Below are positions 16,238-25,573 of a DNA stretch of 64,000 nt, piece after piece. The notes under the pieces were generated by a model. It was not told the origin of the DNA, did not search any database, and saw only the letters and a list, made by a program, of their open reading frames with translations. Numbering within the stretch: position 1 is the first letter of the stretch; every line of letters begins with the position of its first letter. The translations under genes were made by a program, and so were the position numbers. Location of the stretch: positions 1 to 64,000 of the forward strand of contig ONRC01000006.1 of NCBI GenBank assembly GCA_900320085.1, written 5' to 3'. This DNA is from an uncultured Eubacteriales bacterium. Lineage in GTDB: Bacteria > Bacillota > Clostridia > Christensenellales > Aristaeellaceae.

Positions 16238-17338
16238 ATGAAAAAGTTTCTGGCTGTTTTCCTGGCGATGGTTCTGTGCCTGAGCGTTTTCAGCGCCCTG
16301 GCCGAAGCCGTCAACCCCGATGACATCGAAGACAACATGACCTCCGCGGACGGCAAATATGAAATCGCGTTTGTGACCGACGTGGGCGATCTGAAGGACA
16401 AGTCCTTCAACGAAGGCACCTGGAACGGCGTCAAGCTGTATGCCCATGACAACGGCATGAGCTACAAGTATTACAAGCCCGCCAACGACTCCGCCGCCAC
16501 CGACGACGACCGCTACGACGCCATGAAGGCCGCCGCGGAAGCGGGCGCCAAGGCTATCGTGTGCGCCGGCTTCATGCAGGGCACCGCACTGGAAAAGGCC
16601 GCCAAAGAATATCCCGATGTGAAGTTCATCTTCATCGACGGCTGGGCCATGGGCCTGGACAATGAAGTGGGCGTTGTGTACAAGGAAGAGCAGTGCGGCT
16701 ACCTGGCCGGTTACGCTGTCGTGATGGACGGCTTTGAAAAGCTGGGCTTCTCCGGCGGCGGCGGCGGCACCAATCCTGCCTGCTGCCGTTACGGCTACGG
16801 CTTCATCCAGGGCGCGAACGACGCGGCCGCGAAGCTGGGCAAGAACGTTGAAATCAAATTCAGCTGGGCCTATGGCGCTTCCTTCTCCGCCTCCGCCGAA
16901 CTGCAGACCCTGATCTCCGGCTGGTACGAAACCGGCACCGAAATCGTGTTCGCCTGCGGCGGCCCCATGTTTGACTCCATCACCGCCGCCGCCTCCGCCA
17001 ACGACGCGTTCGTCATTGGCGTGGACTCTGACCAGTCCTTCCTGTCTGACACCGTCGTCATCTCCGCCCTCAAGGGCGTGAAGGAAGGCGCTTATCAGAC
17101 CCTGGCCAAGGCCTTCGACGGCACCTGGGAACCTGGCGTGATCACCCTGGGCGCTGCTGAAAACGCTGTGGGCCTGCCCATGGAAACCTCCAAGCTGGAA
17201 AGCTTCACCGCCGCGGATTATGACGCCATGCTGGCGGACATCGTGTCCGGCGCTCTGGCGATCGACAATGAAGCCGCGGAAGGCGATCCCAACGTGAAGG
17301 GCCCCTGGACCAACGTGACTGTGGATTACATCCAGTAA
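16238..17338 (+). CDS. BMP family (PnrA-like) substrate-binding protein
   Basis: 366 residues. A Sec signal peptide MKKFLAVFLAMVLCLSVFSALA is followed by the mature BMP domain: KYEIAFVTDVGDLKDKSFN, the A-K-A-I-V-C-A-G strand, KFIFIDGW, VGVVYKEEQCGYLAGYA and GVDSDQSF near residue 265. Family members bind purine nucleosides for ABC import. No lipobox Cys occurs at the cleavage site, unlike most Gram-positive binding proteins, so anchoring is unclear. The start follows GGGAGGCAAGATCC; an upstream in-frame start is unsupported. A hairpin after the stop probably lowers expression of the membrane and ATPase genes relative to this one. Confidence 0.92.
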   Translation: MKKFLAVFLAMVLCLSVFSALAEAVNPDDIEDNMTSADGKYEIAFVTDVGDLKDKSFNEGTWNGVKLYAHDNGMSYKYYKPANDSAATDDDRYDAMKAAAEAGAKAIVCAGFMQGTALEKAAKEYPDVKFIFIDGWAMGLDNEVGVVYKEEQCGYLAGYAVVMDGFEKLGFSGGGGGTNPACCRYGYGFIQGANDAAAKLGKNVEIKFSWAYGASFSASAELQTLISGWYETGTEIVFACGGPMFDSITAAASANDAFVIGVDSDQSFLSDTVVISALKGVKEGAYQTLAKAFDGTWEPGVITLGAAENAVGLPMETSKLESFTAADYDAMLADIVSGALAIDNEAAEGDPNVKGPWTNVTVDYIQ

Positions 17339-17353
17339 TCTCGCCTGAAATGC

Positions 17354-17388
17354 GCAGGGAGGGCTTTTCGCCCTTCCTGCTTTTCTTG
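17354..17388 (+). terminator. Attenuating hairpin between binding protein and ATPase genes
   Basis: GCAGGGAGGGC (17354-17364) pairs with GCCCTTCCTGC (17370-17380), with one G-U pair, then TTTTCTTG. The position is typical for partial termination inside ABC transporter operons. Confidence 0.7.
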
Positions 17389-17429
17389 TAAAGCACGGAA
17401 TCAAGGCAAAAGAAAGGGGATGAGCGATC

Positions 17430-18983
17430 TTGGATCACGAAAACGATTATGTGATCGAGATGCTGCATATCACCAAGGAATTCCCCGGTATCAAGGCTAA
17501 CGACGATATCACGCTGCAATTGCGGCGGGGCGAAATCCATGCGCTGCTGGGGGAAAACGGCGCGGGCAAGTCCACGCTGATGAGCGTGCTGTTTGGCCTC
17601 TATCAGCCGGAGGAGGGCGAGATCCGCAAGGATGGAAAGCCAGTCAAAATCAACAACCCCAACGATGCCACCGCGCTGCATATCGGCATGGTGCACCAGC
17701 ATTTTAAGCTGATCGAGGTGTTCACCGTGCTGGACAACATCATCCTGGGCGCGGAGGACACCAAGCTGGGCTTCGTCCAGCGCAAACAGGCCCGGAAAAA
17801 GGTGGAGGAGCTCTCCAAGAAATACGGCCTGGCAGTCGATCTGGACGCCAAGGTGGAGAATATCACGGTCGGGATGCAGCAGCGTGTGGAAATCCTGAAA
17901 ATGCTGTACCGCGACAACGAGATCCTGATTTTCGACGAGCCCACCGCCGTGCTGACACCCCAGGAAATCGTGGAGCTGATGCAGATCATGAAGGGGCTGG
18001 CCAAGGAAGGCAAGTCCATTCTGTTCATTTCCCATAAGCTGAACGAGATCATGGAAGTGTCCGACCGGGTGACGGTACTGCGCAAGGGCCGCTACGTGGG
18101 CACCGTGAACACGAGAGAAACCACCGCGCCGGAGCTGAGCCGCATGATGGTGGGCCACGACGTGCAGCTGGTGGTGGACAAGGCCCCCGCACAGCCCGGC
18201 GAAACGGTGCTGAAAGTCACCGATATGCATGTGGCTTCCCGCCTGTACAAGCATGACGCGGTAAAGGGCGTCAGCTTCGAGGTGCGCAAGGGCGAAATCG
18301 TCTGCATCGCGGGCATCGACGGCAACGGCCAGTCCGAATTGGTGTTCGGCCTGTCCGGGCTGGAAAAGTGCACCGGCGGCAAGATCGAATTGGGCGGCGT
18401 GGACATTACCCACGCGCCCATCCGCAAACGCAGCGAAACGGGCCTGAGCCACATCCCCGAGGACCGGCACAAGCACGGCCTGGTGCTGGATTTCACGCTG
18501 GAGCAGAATTTCGTGCTGCAAAACTTTGAGCAGCCCCGGTTCCAGAGCATGGGCTTTATCAAGTTCGGCGAAATCCGCAAGTACGCGGAGCGCCTGATTC
18601 AGGAATACGACGTGCGTTCAGGCCAGGGGCCCATCACCATGGCCCGCTCCATGTCGGGCGGCAACCAGCAGAAGGCCATCATCGCCCGTGAAATCGACCG
18701 CGACCTGCCGCTGCTGATGGCGGTGCAGCCCACCCGCGGCCTGGACGTGGGCGCGATCGAGAACATCCACCGCCAGATCGTGGCCCAGCGCGACGCGGGC
18801 AAAGCCGTACTGCTGGTGAGCCTGGAGCTGGATGAAGTCATGAATCTGTCCGACCGCATCCTGGTCATGTACGAGGGCGAAATCGTGGGCGAGCTGGATC
18901 CCAAGCAAACCACGGTGGAGGAACTGGGCCTGTACATGGCGGGCGCGAAGCGTCAGGATCGGAAGAAGGAGGCGTCGGCATGA
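17430..18983 (+). CDS. Nucleoside ABC transporter ATP-binding protein (two ATPase domains)
   Basis: 517 residues with two fused nucleotide-binding domains. Domain 1 has Walker A GENGAGKST (near 43), VGMQQRVEIL as signature, Walker B LIFDEPTAVLTP and ISHKLNE. Domain 2 has the usual less canonical P-loop GIDGNGQSE, signature MSGGNQQK and LLMAVQPTRGLDVGA. This matches the NupA/BmpB type in which one site is catalytic. The start is TTG at 17430 behind AAAGGGGATGAG. The stop overlaps the permease start (ATGA). It powers uptake of the substrate bound by the upstream BMP protein. Confidence 0.93.
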   Translation: MDHENDYVIEMLHITKEFPGIKANDDITLQLRRGEIHALLGENGAGKSTLMSVLFGLYQPEEGEIRKDGKPVKINNPNDATALHIGMVHQHFKLIEVFTVLDNIILGAEDTKLGFVQRKQARKKVEELSKKYGLAVDLDAKVENITVGMQQRVEILKMLYRDNEILIFDEPTAVLTPQEIVELMQIMKGLAKEGKSILFISHKLNEIMEVSDRVTVLRKGRYVGTVNTRETTAPELSRMMVGHDVQLVVDKAPAQPGETVLKVTDMHVASRLYKHDAVKGVSFEVRKGEIVCIAGIDGNGQSELVFGLSGLEKCTGGKIELGGVDITHAPIRKRSETGLSHIPEDRHKHGLVLDFTLEQNFVLQNFEQPRFQSMGFIKFGEIRKYAERLIQEYDVRSGQGPITMARSMSGGNQQKAIIAREIDRDLPLLMAVQPTRGLDVGAIENIHRQIVAQRDAGKAVLLVSLELDEVMNLSDRILVMYEGEIVGELDPKQTTVEELGLYMAGAKRQDRKKEASA

Positions 18984-20236
18984 AGAAAGAATCGTTTTTC
19001 GATAAAGCGGGCACCCGCAGCGTGCTGGCGTCGCTGGTGGCCATTCTGGTGGGTATGCTGGCGGGCGGTGTGATCATCCTGATCGTGGGCCTGACCAATC
19101 CCGCCCTGGGCATCAAGGGCGCCTGGGAGGGCATCCGCCTGGTGGTGGCCGGTCTGTTCGCTACCGGACGCGACGTTAGCGGCAGCCTGACCTTCGGCTT
19201 TAACTCCGCTTCCTTCGGCAATATGCTGTTCCGCGCCGTGCCCCTCATCATGACCGGTCTTTCCGTGGCACTGGGCAACAAGGCGGGCCTGTTCAACATC
19301 GGCGCGCCGGGCCAGTACCTGGCGGGCACCGCGGCCAGCCTGTTCGTGGCCCTGTCGGTTCCCACCAATGCGGTTCCCGCCTGGCTGGTGTGGATCATCG
19401 CTTTGCTGGCGGGCATGCTGGCGGGCGCCTGCTGGGGCGCCATTCCCGGCATCCTCAAGGCCTACCTGAACATCAACGAGGTGCTGGCCTGCATCATGAC
19501 CAACTGGATCGCCGCCAACGCGGTCACCTGGGTCTTTGACGTGAGCAACCTGAAAAACGTGCTGGAAGGCACCAAGTCCGGCTACATCTACAAGACCTCC
19601 ACGATCCTGAACGACGTAGTGATCGACGGCGTCCGCTCCACCGTCGGCGCGAACCTCCCCGAAGGCGCGCAGCTCGTCGCTACCCGCGGCGGCGTCGCCA
19701 CGGGCAAGATGGGCCTGGACGCCATCTTCTCCGGCAGCCAGGTCAACGGCGGCATCCTGGTCGCCATCCTGATCGCCATTGTGATCTACGTCATCCTTTC
19801 CCGCACCACCCTGGGCTATCAGCTCAAGGCCTGCGGCGCGAACCGCTACGCCGCGCGGTACGCCGGCATCCAGGATAAGCGCAATATCGTGCTCACCATG
19901 GCTCTGGCGGGCGCGCTGGCCGCGGCCGGCGGCGCGCTGTATTACCTGTCCGGCAATACTGAATTCTTCTGGAACACCTACCAGTCCCTGCCCGCCGAGG
20001 GCTTCAACGGGATTCCCGTCGCGCTGCTGGCCATCAACAATCCGCTGGGTGTCATCTTCTCCGCCGTGTTCATGTCCATGCTGCAAATCTGCGGCCAGAA
20101 ACTGACGGAGCTGACGGCCTACAACGAATACATCACCAACGTGATCATCGCCGTGATCGTGTATCTGTCCGCGTTCATGCTGGTGATCAAGATGTGGATC
20201 GGCAAGCTGCGCAAAGGAAAGGCGGTGAACAAGTAA
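18980..20236 (+). CDS. BMP-type ABC transporter permease 1
   Basis: 418 residues with about ten hydrophobic segments. Family landmarks include GLSVALGNKAGLFNIGAPGQYLAG (split around residues 92-115), AYLNINEVLACIMTNWIA and GYQLKACGANRYAARYAGI near 278, the coupling loop that contacts the ATPase. It forms the membrane channel together with permease 2. The ATG overlaps the ATPase stop, and its own TAA shares a base with the next ATG (TAATG). An extra soluble loop of about 60 residues follows residue 190 and is probably extracellular. Confidence 0.92.
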   Translation: MKKESFFDKAGTRSVLASLVAILVGMLAGGVIILIVGLTNPALGIKGAWEGIRLVVAGLFATGRDVSGSLTFGFNSASFGNMLFRAVPLIMTGLSVALGNKAGLFNIGAPGQYLAGTAASLFVALSVPTNAVPAWLVWIIALLAGMLAGACWGAIPGILKAYLNINEVLACIMTNWIAANAVTWVFDVSNLKNVLEGTKSGYIYKTSTILNDVVIDGVRSTVGANLPEGAQLVATRGGVATGKMGLDAIFSGSQVNGGILVAILIAIVIYVILSRTTLGYQLKACGANRYAARYAGIQDKRNIVLTMALAGALAAAGGALYYLSGNTEFFWNTYQSLPAEGFNGIPVALLAINNPLGVIFSAVFMSMLQICGQKLTELTAYNEYITNVIIAVIVYLSAFMLVIKMWIGKLRKGKAVNK

Positions 20237-21267
20237 TGCCGTTTTTGATTCGTCAAACCCTGGTGTACGCCGTTCCCCTGATGCTGGTCGCCCTGGCCGG
20301 CGTGTTCGCGGAGCGCAGCGGCATCATCAACCTGGCGCTGGAAGGCATCATGATCTTCGGTGCGTTCATGGGCGTTTTGTTTGTGCGCACGGTGCAGGAA
20401 TGGGGCTGGTTCCAGCCCGCCTATGACGCAAGCAACGTGCTGGCCCTGCAGGGCTTTTGCTTCCTGGCCATGCTCTTTGCTGCGGCCATGGGCGCGGTCT
20501 TCAGCCTGCTGCTGGCCTTCGCCGCCATCAACCTGAAGGCCGACCAGACCATCGGCGGCACCGCGCTGAACCTGCTGGCTCCCGCCGTGGTGCTGTTCTT
20601 CATCCGCATGATCGCCAACCAGAACACCCTGAACATGTTCAAGGGCGACGCGGCCAGCTGGTTCATGCTGAAAAAATCCATGTTCGGCTACGGCCGCAAG
20701 GACAACATGAATTTCCTGGGCTCCACCTTCGTGGACAAGGTGTACGTGGCGACCTACATCTGCATCCTGGTGTTCGTCATCATGTCCATCATTCTGTACA
20801 AGACCCGGTTCGGTATGCGGCTGCGCTCCTGCGGTGAAAATCCCCAGGCCTCCGCTTCCCTGGGCATCAACGTGGTGAAGATGCGCTACGCGGGCACCGT
20901 CATTTCCGGTGCGCTGGCGGGCATGGGCGGCTTTGTCTACGTGCTCACCACCGCCAACTGCTCGGCCAACGGCGACGTGGCGGGCTTCGGCTTCCTGGCC
21001 CTGGCCGTGATGATCTTCGGCAACTGGAAGCCGCTGAACATCTGCCTGGCGGCGCTGCTGTTCGGCTTGTTCAAATGCGTGGCCGCGTCGTATTCCACCC
21101 TGGACATCAACGGCGACGGCGTGTACATGCTCAAGGAACTCAACATCAACACCAACATTTACCGCATGCTGCCTTACGTGATCACCCTGGTCGTGCTGGC
21201 GTTCACCTCCAAGAGCTCCCGCGCGCCCAAGGCCGAAGGCATCCCCTACGATCCGGGCAAGCGTTGA
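20236..21267 (+). CDS. BMP-type ABC transporter permease 2
   Basis: 343 residues, highly hydrophobic. Landmarks are AGVFAERSGIINLALEGIMIFGAF (split around residues 20-43), IGGTALNLLAPAVVLFF near 112 and the coupling loop FGMRLRSCGENPQASASLGINV near 192. It pairs with permease 1. The start MPFLIRQTLVYA lies on the TAATG overlap; the longer in-frame extension into permease 1 is unsupported. A strong terminator closes the operon after this gene. Confidence 0.92.
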   Translation: MPFLIRQTLVYAVPLMLVALAGVFAERSGIINLALEGIMIFGAFMGVLFVRTVQEWGWFQPAYDASNVLALQGFCFLAMLFAAAMGAVFSLLLAFAAINLKADQTIGGTALNLLAPAVVLFFIRMIANQNTLNMFKGDAASWFMLKKSMFGYGRKDNMNFLGSTFVDKVYVATYICILVFVIMSIILYKTRFGMRLRSCGENPQASASLGINVVKMRYAGTVISGALAGMGGFVYVLTTANCSANGDVAGFGFLALAVMIFGNWKPLNICLAALLFGLFKCVAASYSTLDINGDGVYMLKELNINTNIYRMLPYVITLVVLAFTSKSSRAPKAEGIPYDPGKR

Positions 21268-21281
21268 TTCTGACCTGATAC

Positions 21282-21311
21282 GCGGGGCGAAGCAGCTTCG
21301 CCCCGCTTTCT
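21282..21311 (+). terminator. Rho-independent terminator of the BMP operon
   Basis: An 11-bp perfect stem GCGGGGCGAAG/CTTCGCCCCGC with a 3-nt loop, followed by TTTCTT. Confidence 0.85.
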
Positions 21312-21317
21312 TCGATA

Positions 21318-22892
21318 ATGGAAAGGGGCGGAAAAACAATCGGTGACTCGGCGTTGGAAATGCTGCATATCTCCAAGCAGATTGGCGATGCTGCCGGTAT
21401 CGCTGATTTTTCTCTGCGCCTGAACAAAGGTGCCTTCCATGGCGTGCTGGGCGCGCATTGCACAGGAAAGACCACGCTGGCCCGCATCCTGAATGGGATG
21501 TGCATTCCGGACAGCGGCAGTATCCTGATTGAGGGAGACGAAGCGGACCTGCGCAGCCCTCGTTCTGCCGCCGCCTGGGGTATAGGCTTTGCCGGGGAAG
21601 AAAGCCCGTATGTGCATGGGCTGGATCTGATCGGGCATCTGATGCTGGGATCGGAATTCGCGCCCAGCGGAAAGCTGGGAAAGCGCGCCGCCCGGACGCA
21701 GGCCGCGGAGTTTATCGAACAGTACGGGATCCCATTGGATCTTGACAGCCGGGCCGATGAAATGAACCGCGCGGAATGGCTGTGGGCGGAAGTGCTGCGC
21801 ATGGTGATGCAGAAAAGAGACATTCTGGTGCTGGACGAACCCGACGTGGTGTTCACGCGGCAGGAGATGGACACGCTGGTTTCCGTTCTGCGGAAAATAT
21901 GCGGGGCGGGCAGCGCCGTGCTGCTATTCTCCCGCCGGCCGGAAACGGTACTGAGCGCCTGCGAAGAAGCGACGCTCCTTTGTCCGGGACGGCCTGCCGA
22001 AACCTATCGCACGAGCGAAGCGACAGCAGAGGATTTCCTTTGTCTGATGCGTGGCGAAAATGCCCCGCAGGCACCGGAGAAAAAGGAAATCACCGTCGGC
22101 GGCATCGTGCTGGAAACCCGCCGCCTGACGGTGCGGGACCAGGACAGCGCCGACGACCCGGCCCATGACGTGTCTTTTGAAGTACGCTCCGGAGAAATCC
22201 TCTGTCTGCTGGGACGGCCCGATTCCGGCTGGGACGCGCTGGGTGCCGCGCTGATCGGCGCAAAAGAAATGGTGAGCGGCAGAATCAAGCTGGATGGCAA
22301 GGACATCAGCCGCGCTTCCGTCCGGGATCGGCTGCGGGCGGGCATGGCGTATCTGCCGCGAAACATCCGAGAGTTAGGCGCCATTGACTATTTTACGCTG
22401 GAAGAAAACCTGTCGCTGCAAGGGTATATGCACTATCAGGAAAGCGGCTGGATCAAGCGGCGGCAGCGGAGAGATGAAGCCGCGCATATCCTGGATGCCA
22501 GCGGCGTATCCGGCCGGGCGGATCTGGACAGCTATGCTGATGAGCTGGCCGATGAATCGCTGTGGCTGGCTATGTTTTCACGGGAATTGGAGCGCAGGCC
22601 CGCCCTGCTGATCGTAGAAGAGCCCACGCGGCACACATCGGAAAGAACGGCGCCGTTTATCCGGGAGCAGCTCCTGTCCGTCCGGGCGAATCATCGCGCG
22701 GTGCTGCTGCTGACCAGCCAGCCGGAGGAAGCGATGGGGCTTTCGGACCGCATCCTGGTGCTGCATGAGGGAGAAATCATGGGCGAATTTGATCCGGCCA
22801 ACACGTCGGCACGGGAACTGGGCTGGTACATGAGCGGCCAGTGGCGGCAGCAGCGCTACGGCGGCGCGGCCATCGAAGGAGAGGACGAATGA
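21318..22892 (+). CDS. Degenerate second BMP-type ABC ATPase
   Basis: 524 residues, co-linear with the upstream ATPase from EMLHISKQ to the C-terminal NTSARELGWYMSG. Domain 1 keeps Walker A GAHCTGKTT and Walker B LVLDEPDVVF. Its signature is lost (NRAEWLWAEVLRM replaces the LSVGxQQR pattern) and its switch His is replaced (LLFSRRPE in place of ISHKL). Domain 2 has no P-loop lysine (GRPDSGWDAL), a ruined signature (YADELADESLWLAMF) and VEEPTR. Normal ATP hydrolysis is therefore unlikely. It is full-length with no stop or frameshift, so selection seems to keep it, perhaps as a regulator. The ATG at 21318 lacks a good ribosome binding site. It is coupled to the following permease. Confidence 0.85.
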   Translation: MERGGKTIGDSALEMLHISKQIGDAAGIADFSLRLNKGAFHGVLGAHCTGKTTLARILNGMCIPDSGSILIEGDEADLRSPRSAAAWGIGFAGEESPYVHGLDLIGHLMLGSEFAPSGKLGKRAARTQAAEFIEQYGIPLDLDSRADEMNRAEWLWAEVLRMVMQKRDILVLDEPDVVFTRQEMDTLVSVLRKICGAGSAVLLFSRRPETVLSACEEATLLCPGRPAETYRTSEATAEDFLCLMRGENAPQAPEKKEITVGGIVLETRRLTVRDQDSADDPAHDVSFEVRSGEILCLLGRPDSGWDALGAALIGAKEMVSGRIKLDGKDISRASVRDRLRAGMAYLPRNIRELGAIDYFTLEENLSLQGYMHYQESGWIKRRQRRDEAAHILDASGVSGRADLDSYADELADESLWLAMFSRELERRPALLIVEEPTRHTSERTAPFIREQLLSVRANHRAVLLLTSQPEEAMGLSDRILVLHEGEIMGEFDPANTSARELGWYMSGQWRQQRYGGAAIEGEDE

Positions 22893-23902
22893 GCAGGCGC
22901 GGCGAAAAGCGAATATTTCAGCGGTTCCTGCGCGCGTTCGCTGTTTTCAGCGTCAGCGTTGCGACGGTTTGCGGGCTGCTGCTGTGCGTGAACCCCGCGG
23001 AAGCCTGGAGCAGTGTCCAAACGCTGCTGTTGGATGGGTTTTTGTCCAAAGCGGGACGCTCAAAAACGCTGCTGATTTGGCCGCTGCTGATGCTCACGGG
23101 TTTATCCGTTGGCTGCGCCTGGAAGGCAGGCTTTCTTCATCTCGGCGCGCCGGGCCAGTTTACCCTGGGGGCTTTTGCCGCCATGAGCGGCGGGCTGCTG
23201 CTGAATCTTCCCTGGTGGGCGTGCCTCCTTCTGGCGGCGCTTGGGGGCGCGCTGGGCGGCGCAATCCTGAGCCTGATCAGACATCAGTCGCGGATAAGCG
23301 AAATCCTGTCCGCCGTGATGCTCAATTACACGGTTCTCTGCCTGACGCAATGGCTATGGGAGGATGGACTGAGCGCCGCTGCTGAAACCGCGTCGATGAT
23401 CCGTTCCGCACTGCCGGTTTTCCTTCTTGGAAATCAAGCCGCCGTTTCCCTGGGCCTGCCGATCGCGCTGGTGCTGTGCCTGGGGGCATGGGCCGTGCTG
23501 CGGTTCACCGTGATCGGATTTGAGGTGAAGACGGGGGGCGGCAACCGGGAAGCGGCGTGGCGGGCCGGGATGCCGGTGGATCGAAACCGAAAGCTCCTGC
23601 TGGTTCTGTCCGGCGTCTTTTCCGGTCTGGCAGGCGGCGTTTGCCTGCTGTCCGGGATGACAGGCACGGCGCTGTCGGTGATTTCTGTCCGGATGGGCTA
23701 TGCCGGACTTGCCGTTGCCATGCTGAGCTTTGCCCATCCCATGGGAATCGTCGCTGCCGCCCTTGTTTCAGCCGGGCTATTGTCCGGCGGCGAAACGCTG
23801 TCCGGAACAATTCCGCAGGAAACAGGCATGATGGTGATGGCGCTGACCCTGCTTGGAAGCGCGGTATTACTTGGGAAAAACAAAAAGAAAAATAGAGGAT
23901 AA
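22889..23902 (+). CDS. Diverged BMP-type permease paralogue
   Basis: 337 residues, eight to ten hydrophobic segments. It is a shortened relative of permease 1: GLSVGCAWKAGFLHLGAPGQFTLGAF (split around residues 66-91), ISEILSAVMLNY and GFEVKTGGGNREAAWRAGMPV (coupling loop). Compared with permease 1 it lacks the large soluble loop. The ATG overlaps the stop of the degenerate ATPase (ATGA). No partner permease 2 is present in this second set, so on its own it would not complete a normal importer. It might associate with the first transporter. Confidence 0.85.
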   Translation: MSRRGEKRIFQRFLRAFAVFSVSVATVCGLLLCVNPAEAWSSVQTLLLDGFLSKAGRSKTLLIWPLLMLTGLSVGCAWKAGFLHLGAPGQFTLGAFAAMSGGLLLNLPWWACLLLAALGGALGGAILSLIRHQSRISEILSAVMLNYTVLCLTQWLWEDGLSAAAETASMIRSALPVFLLGNQAAVSLGLPIALVLCLGAWAVLRFTVIGFEVKTGGGNREAAWRAGMPVDRNRKLLLVLSGVFSGLAGGVCLLSGMTGTALSVISVRMGYAGLAVAMLSFAHPMGIVAAALVSAGLLSGGETLSGTIPQETGMMVMALTLLGSAVLLGKNKKKNRG

Positions 23903-23917
23903 AGGAGGGGACAGCCT

Positions 23918-25381
23918 GTGCTGTTGGATCGGCTGCTTGATTTGTTGGAGGAAAAACGTCTTGTACTGCCGGAGGATCGGGCCTACACGATGAACCTGAT
24001 CCTGGACGCGCTGCGCCTGGACGCGCCTGCGGAGGGAGATTTGCATGGAGAGGACATTCCCGACTGCCTCTCGGAACTGGCGGACTGGGCCGCGGACCAT
24101 AAGGTCATCACGGATACCGCCGACGAAAAGGATCGGATGATCGCCCGGCTGGCGGGCACATTCACGCCCCACCCTGCCGACATTCGCAGGACCTTTTATG
24201 AAATCTCGAATCAGCGCGGAGCGGAAAAAGCGGCGGAATGGTTCTATCAGCTGTGCCGGGATATCGACTACATCCGCGTCAAGCGCATCGCGCAGAACAT
24301 CAAGTACAATGCGCCTTCTCCCTGCGGCGAGCTGGAAATCACCATCAACCTGAGCAAGCCCGAGAAGGACCCCCGGGACATTGCCGCCGCCCGCAACGCG
24401 CCCAAGTCCGGGTATCCGCTGTGTATGCTGTGCAAGGAGAACCCCGGCTACGCGGGCCGCGCCGGTTTCCCCGCCCGGCAGAATCACCGCATCATTCCGC
24501 TCAATCTGGCGGGGGAGGAATGGTATTTCCAGTATTCGCCCTATCTCTACTTCGAGGAGCACTGCATCGTGCTGGACAGCGTGCATGAGCCCATGCACCT
24601 GACCCGCAAGAGCTTTGACCGGCTGTTTGAGTTCGTGGACAAGTTCCCCTTCTATTTCATCGGCGCGAACGCCGATCTGCCCATCGTGGGCGGCTCCATC
24701 CTGACCCACGACCATTACCAGGGCGGGCGGCACGTGTTCCCCATGGACAAAGCGCCCATCAAATGGACCTTCGACAGCCCGGTGGAAAGCGGTGTGGTGG
24801 ACTGGCCCATGACCTGCCTGCGGTTCATCAGCGAGGATCAGAACAAACTGAAAGACATTGCCATGACCGTGCTGGAGGCCTGGCGCAAGTACAGCGACGA
24901 AGCCCTGGGCATCTTCGCCCAGACCGACGCGCCGCACAATACCGTCACGCCTACGCTGCGCAAGCTGCCCGATGGCCGGTATCAGATGCACCTGGTGCTG
25001 CGCAACAACCGCACCAGCGAGGAACACCCCCTGGGCATTTATCATCCCCACGCGCCGCTGCATCACATCAAGAAAGAGAACATCGGCCTGATCGAGGTGA
25101 TGGGCCTGTTCATCCTGCCGGGACGCTTAAAGACCGAGCTGGCGGGGCTGGAACCCTACCTGATGGGCACGGGGGACATTCCCGAGGGCAGCAGCCACGA
25201 AGCATGGGTGAAGGAAATCGCCGCGAAACAGGGCCGGAGCATGACGCGGGAGCAGGCCGAAGCCGCCCTCCACGCCGCCGTAGCCGATACCTGCTATCAG
25301 GTGCTGTGCGATTCCGGCGTGTATAAGCAGGACGAAGCGGGCCAGGCGGGATTGAAGCGGTTCCTGGAAAGCGTGTTTTGA
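23918..25381 (+). CDS. galT: Galactose-1-phosphate uridylyltransferase, class II (GalT)
   Basis: 487 residues, the size of the Gram-positive class II enzyme rather than the 350-residue class I. Diagnostic blocks are YISNQRG-like EISNQRG (near 92), PLCMLCKENPGYAGR (about 166-180), NHRIIPL and ILTHDHYQGGRH (near 270) carrying the active-site histidines. It exchanges UDP between glucose-1-P and galactose-1-P in the Leloir pathway. The start is GTG at 23918 behind AAAGGAGGGGAC, 15 nt after the permease stop, so it may be co-transcribed with the second transporter set. No galK or galE is nearby. Confidence 0.94.
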   Translation: MLLDRLLDLLEEKRLVLPEDRAYTMNLILDALRLDAPAEGDLHGEDIPDCLSELADWAADHKVITDTADEKDRMIARLAGTFTPHPADIRRTFYEISNQRGAEKAAEWFYQLCRDIDYIRVKRIAQNIKYNAPSPCGELEITINLSKPEKDPRDIAAARNAPKSGYPLCMLCKENPGYAGRAGFPARQNHRIIPLNLAGEEWYFQYSPYLYFEEHCIVLDSVHEPMHLTRKSFDRLFEFVDKFPFYFIGANADLPIVGGSILTHDHYQGGRHVFPMDKAPIKWTFDSPVESGVVDWPMTCLRFISEDQNKLKDIAMTVLEAWRKYSDEALGIFAQTDAPHNTVTPTLRKLPDGRYQMHLVLRNNRTSEEHPLGIYHPHAPLHHIKKENIGLIEVMGLFILPGRLKTELAGLEPYLMGTGDIPEGSSHEAWVKEIAAKQGRSMTREQAEAALHAAVADTCYQVLCDSGVYKQDEAGQAGLKRFLESVF

Positions 25382-25425
25382 TTGATCGCTTTTTGTTTAC
25401 GGAATATAAAGGCGCTTTAAGCCTG

Positions 25426-25520
25426 AAAAGAGTTTAGAGTGAAGAGTTAAGATTTGTTATGTTTCCATTTTATATATCACACTATATTATCTTCACTCTT
25501 AACTCTAAACTCTTCACTTT
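25426..25520. repeat. Long imperfect inverted repeat of the AGAGTTTAGAGT type
   Basis: The left arm (25426-25453) and right arm (25489-25520) are reverse complements over about 25 bp with two mismatches, separated by about 35 bp of AT-rich sequence. The right arm ends in a T run, so it may terminate galT transcription. Similar purine-rich arms with different wording occur at 33603-33694 and 40506-40542. Confidence 0.7.
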
Positions 25521-25573
25521 TTTATAGATTTAATACTGTTTTTTCTCTAAAACATTGAATAAGAATACCGACC

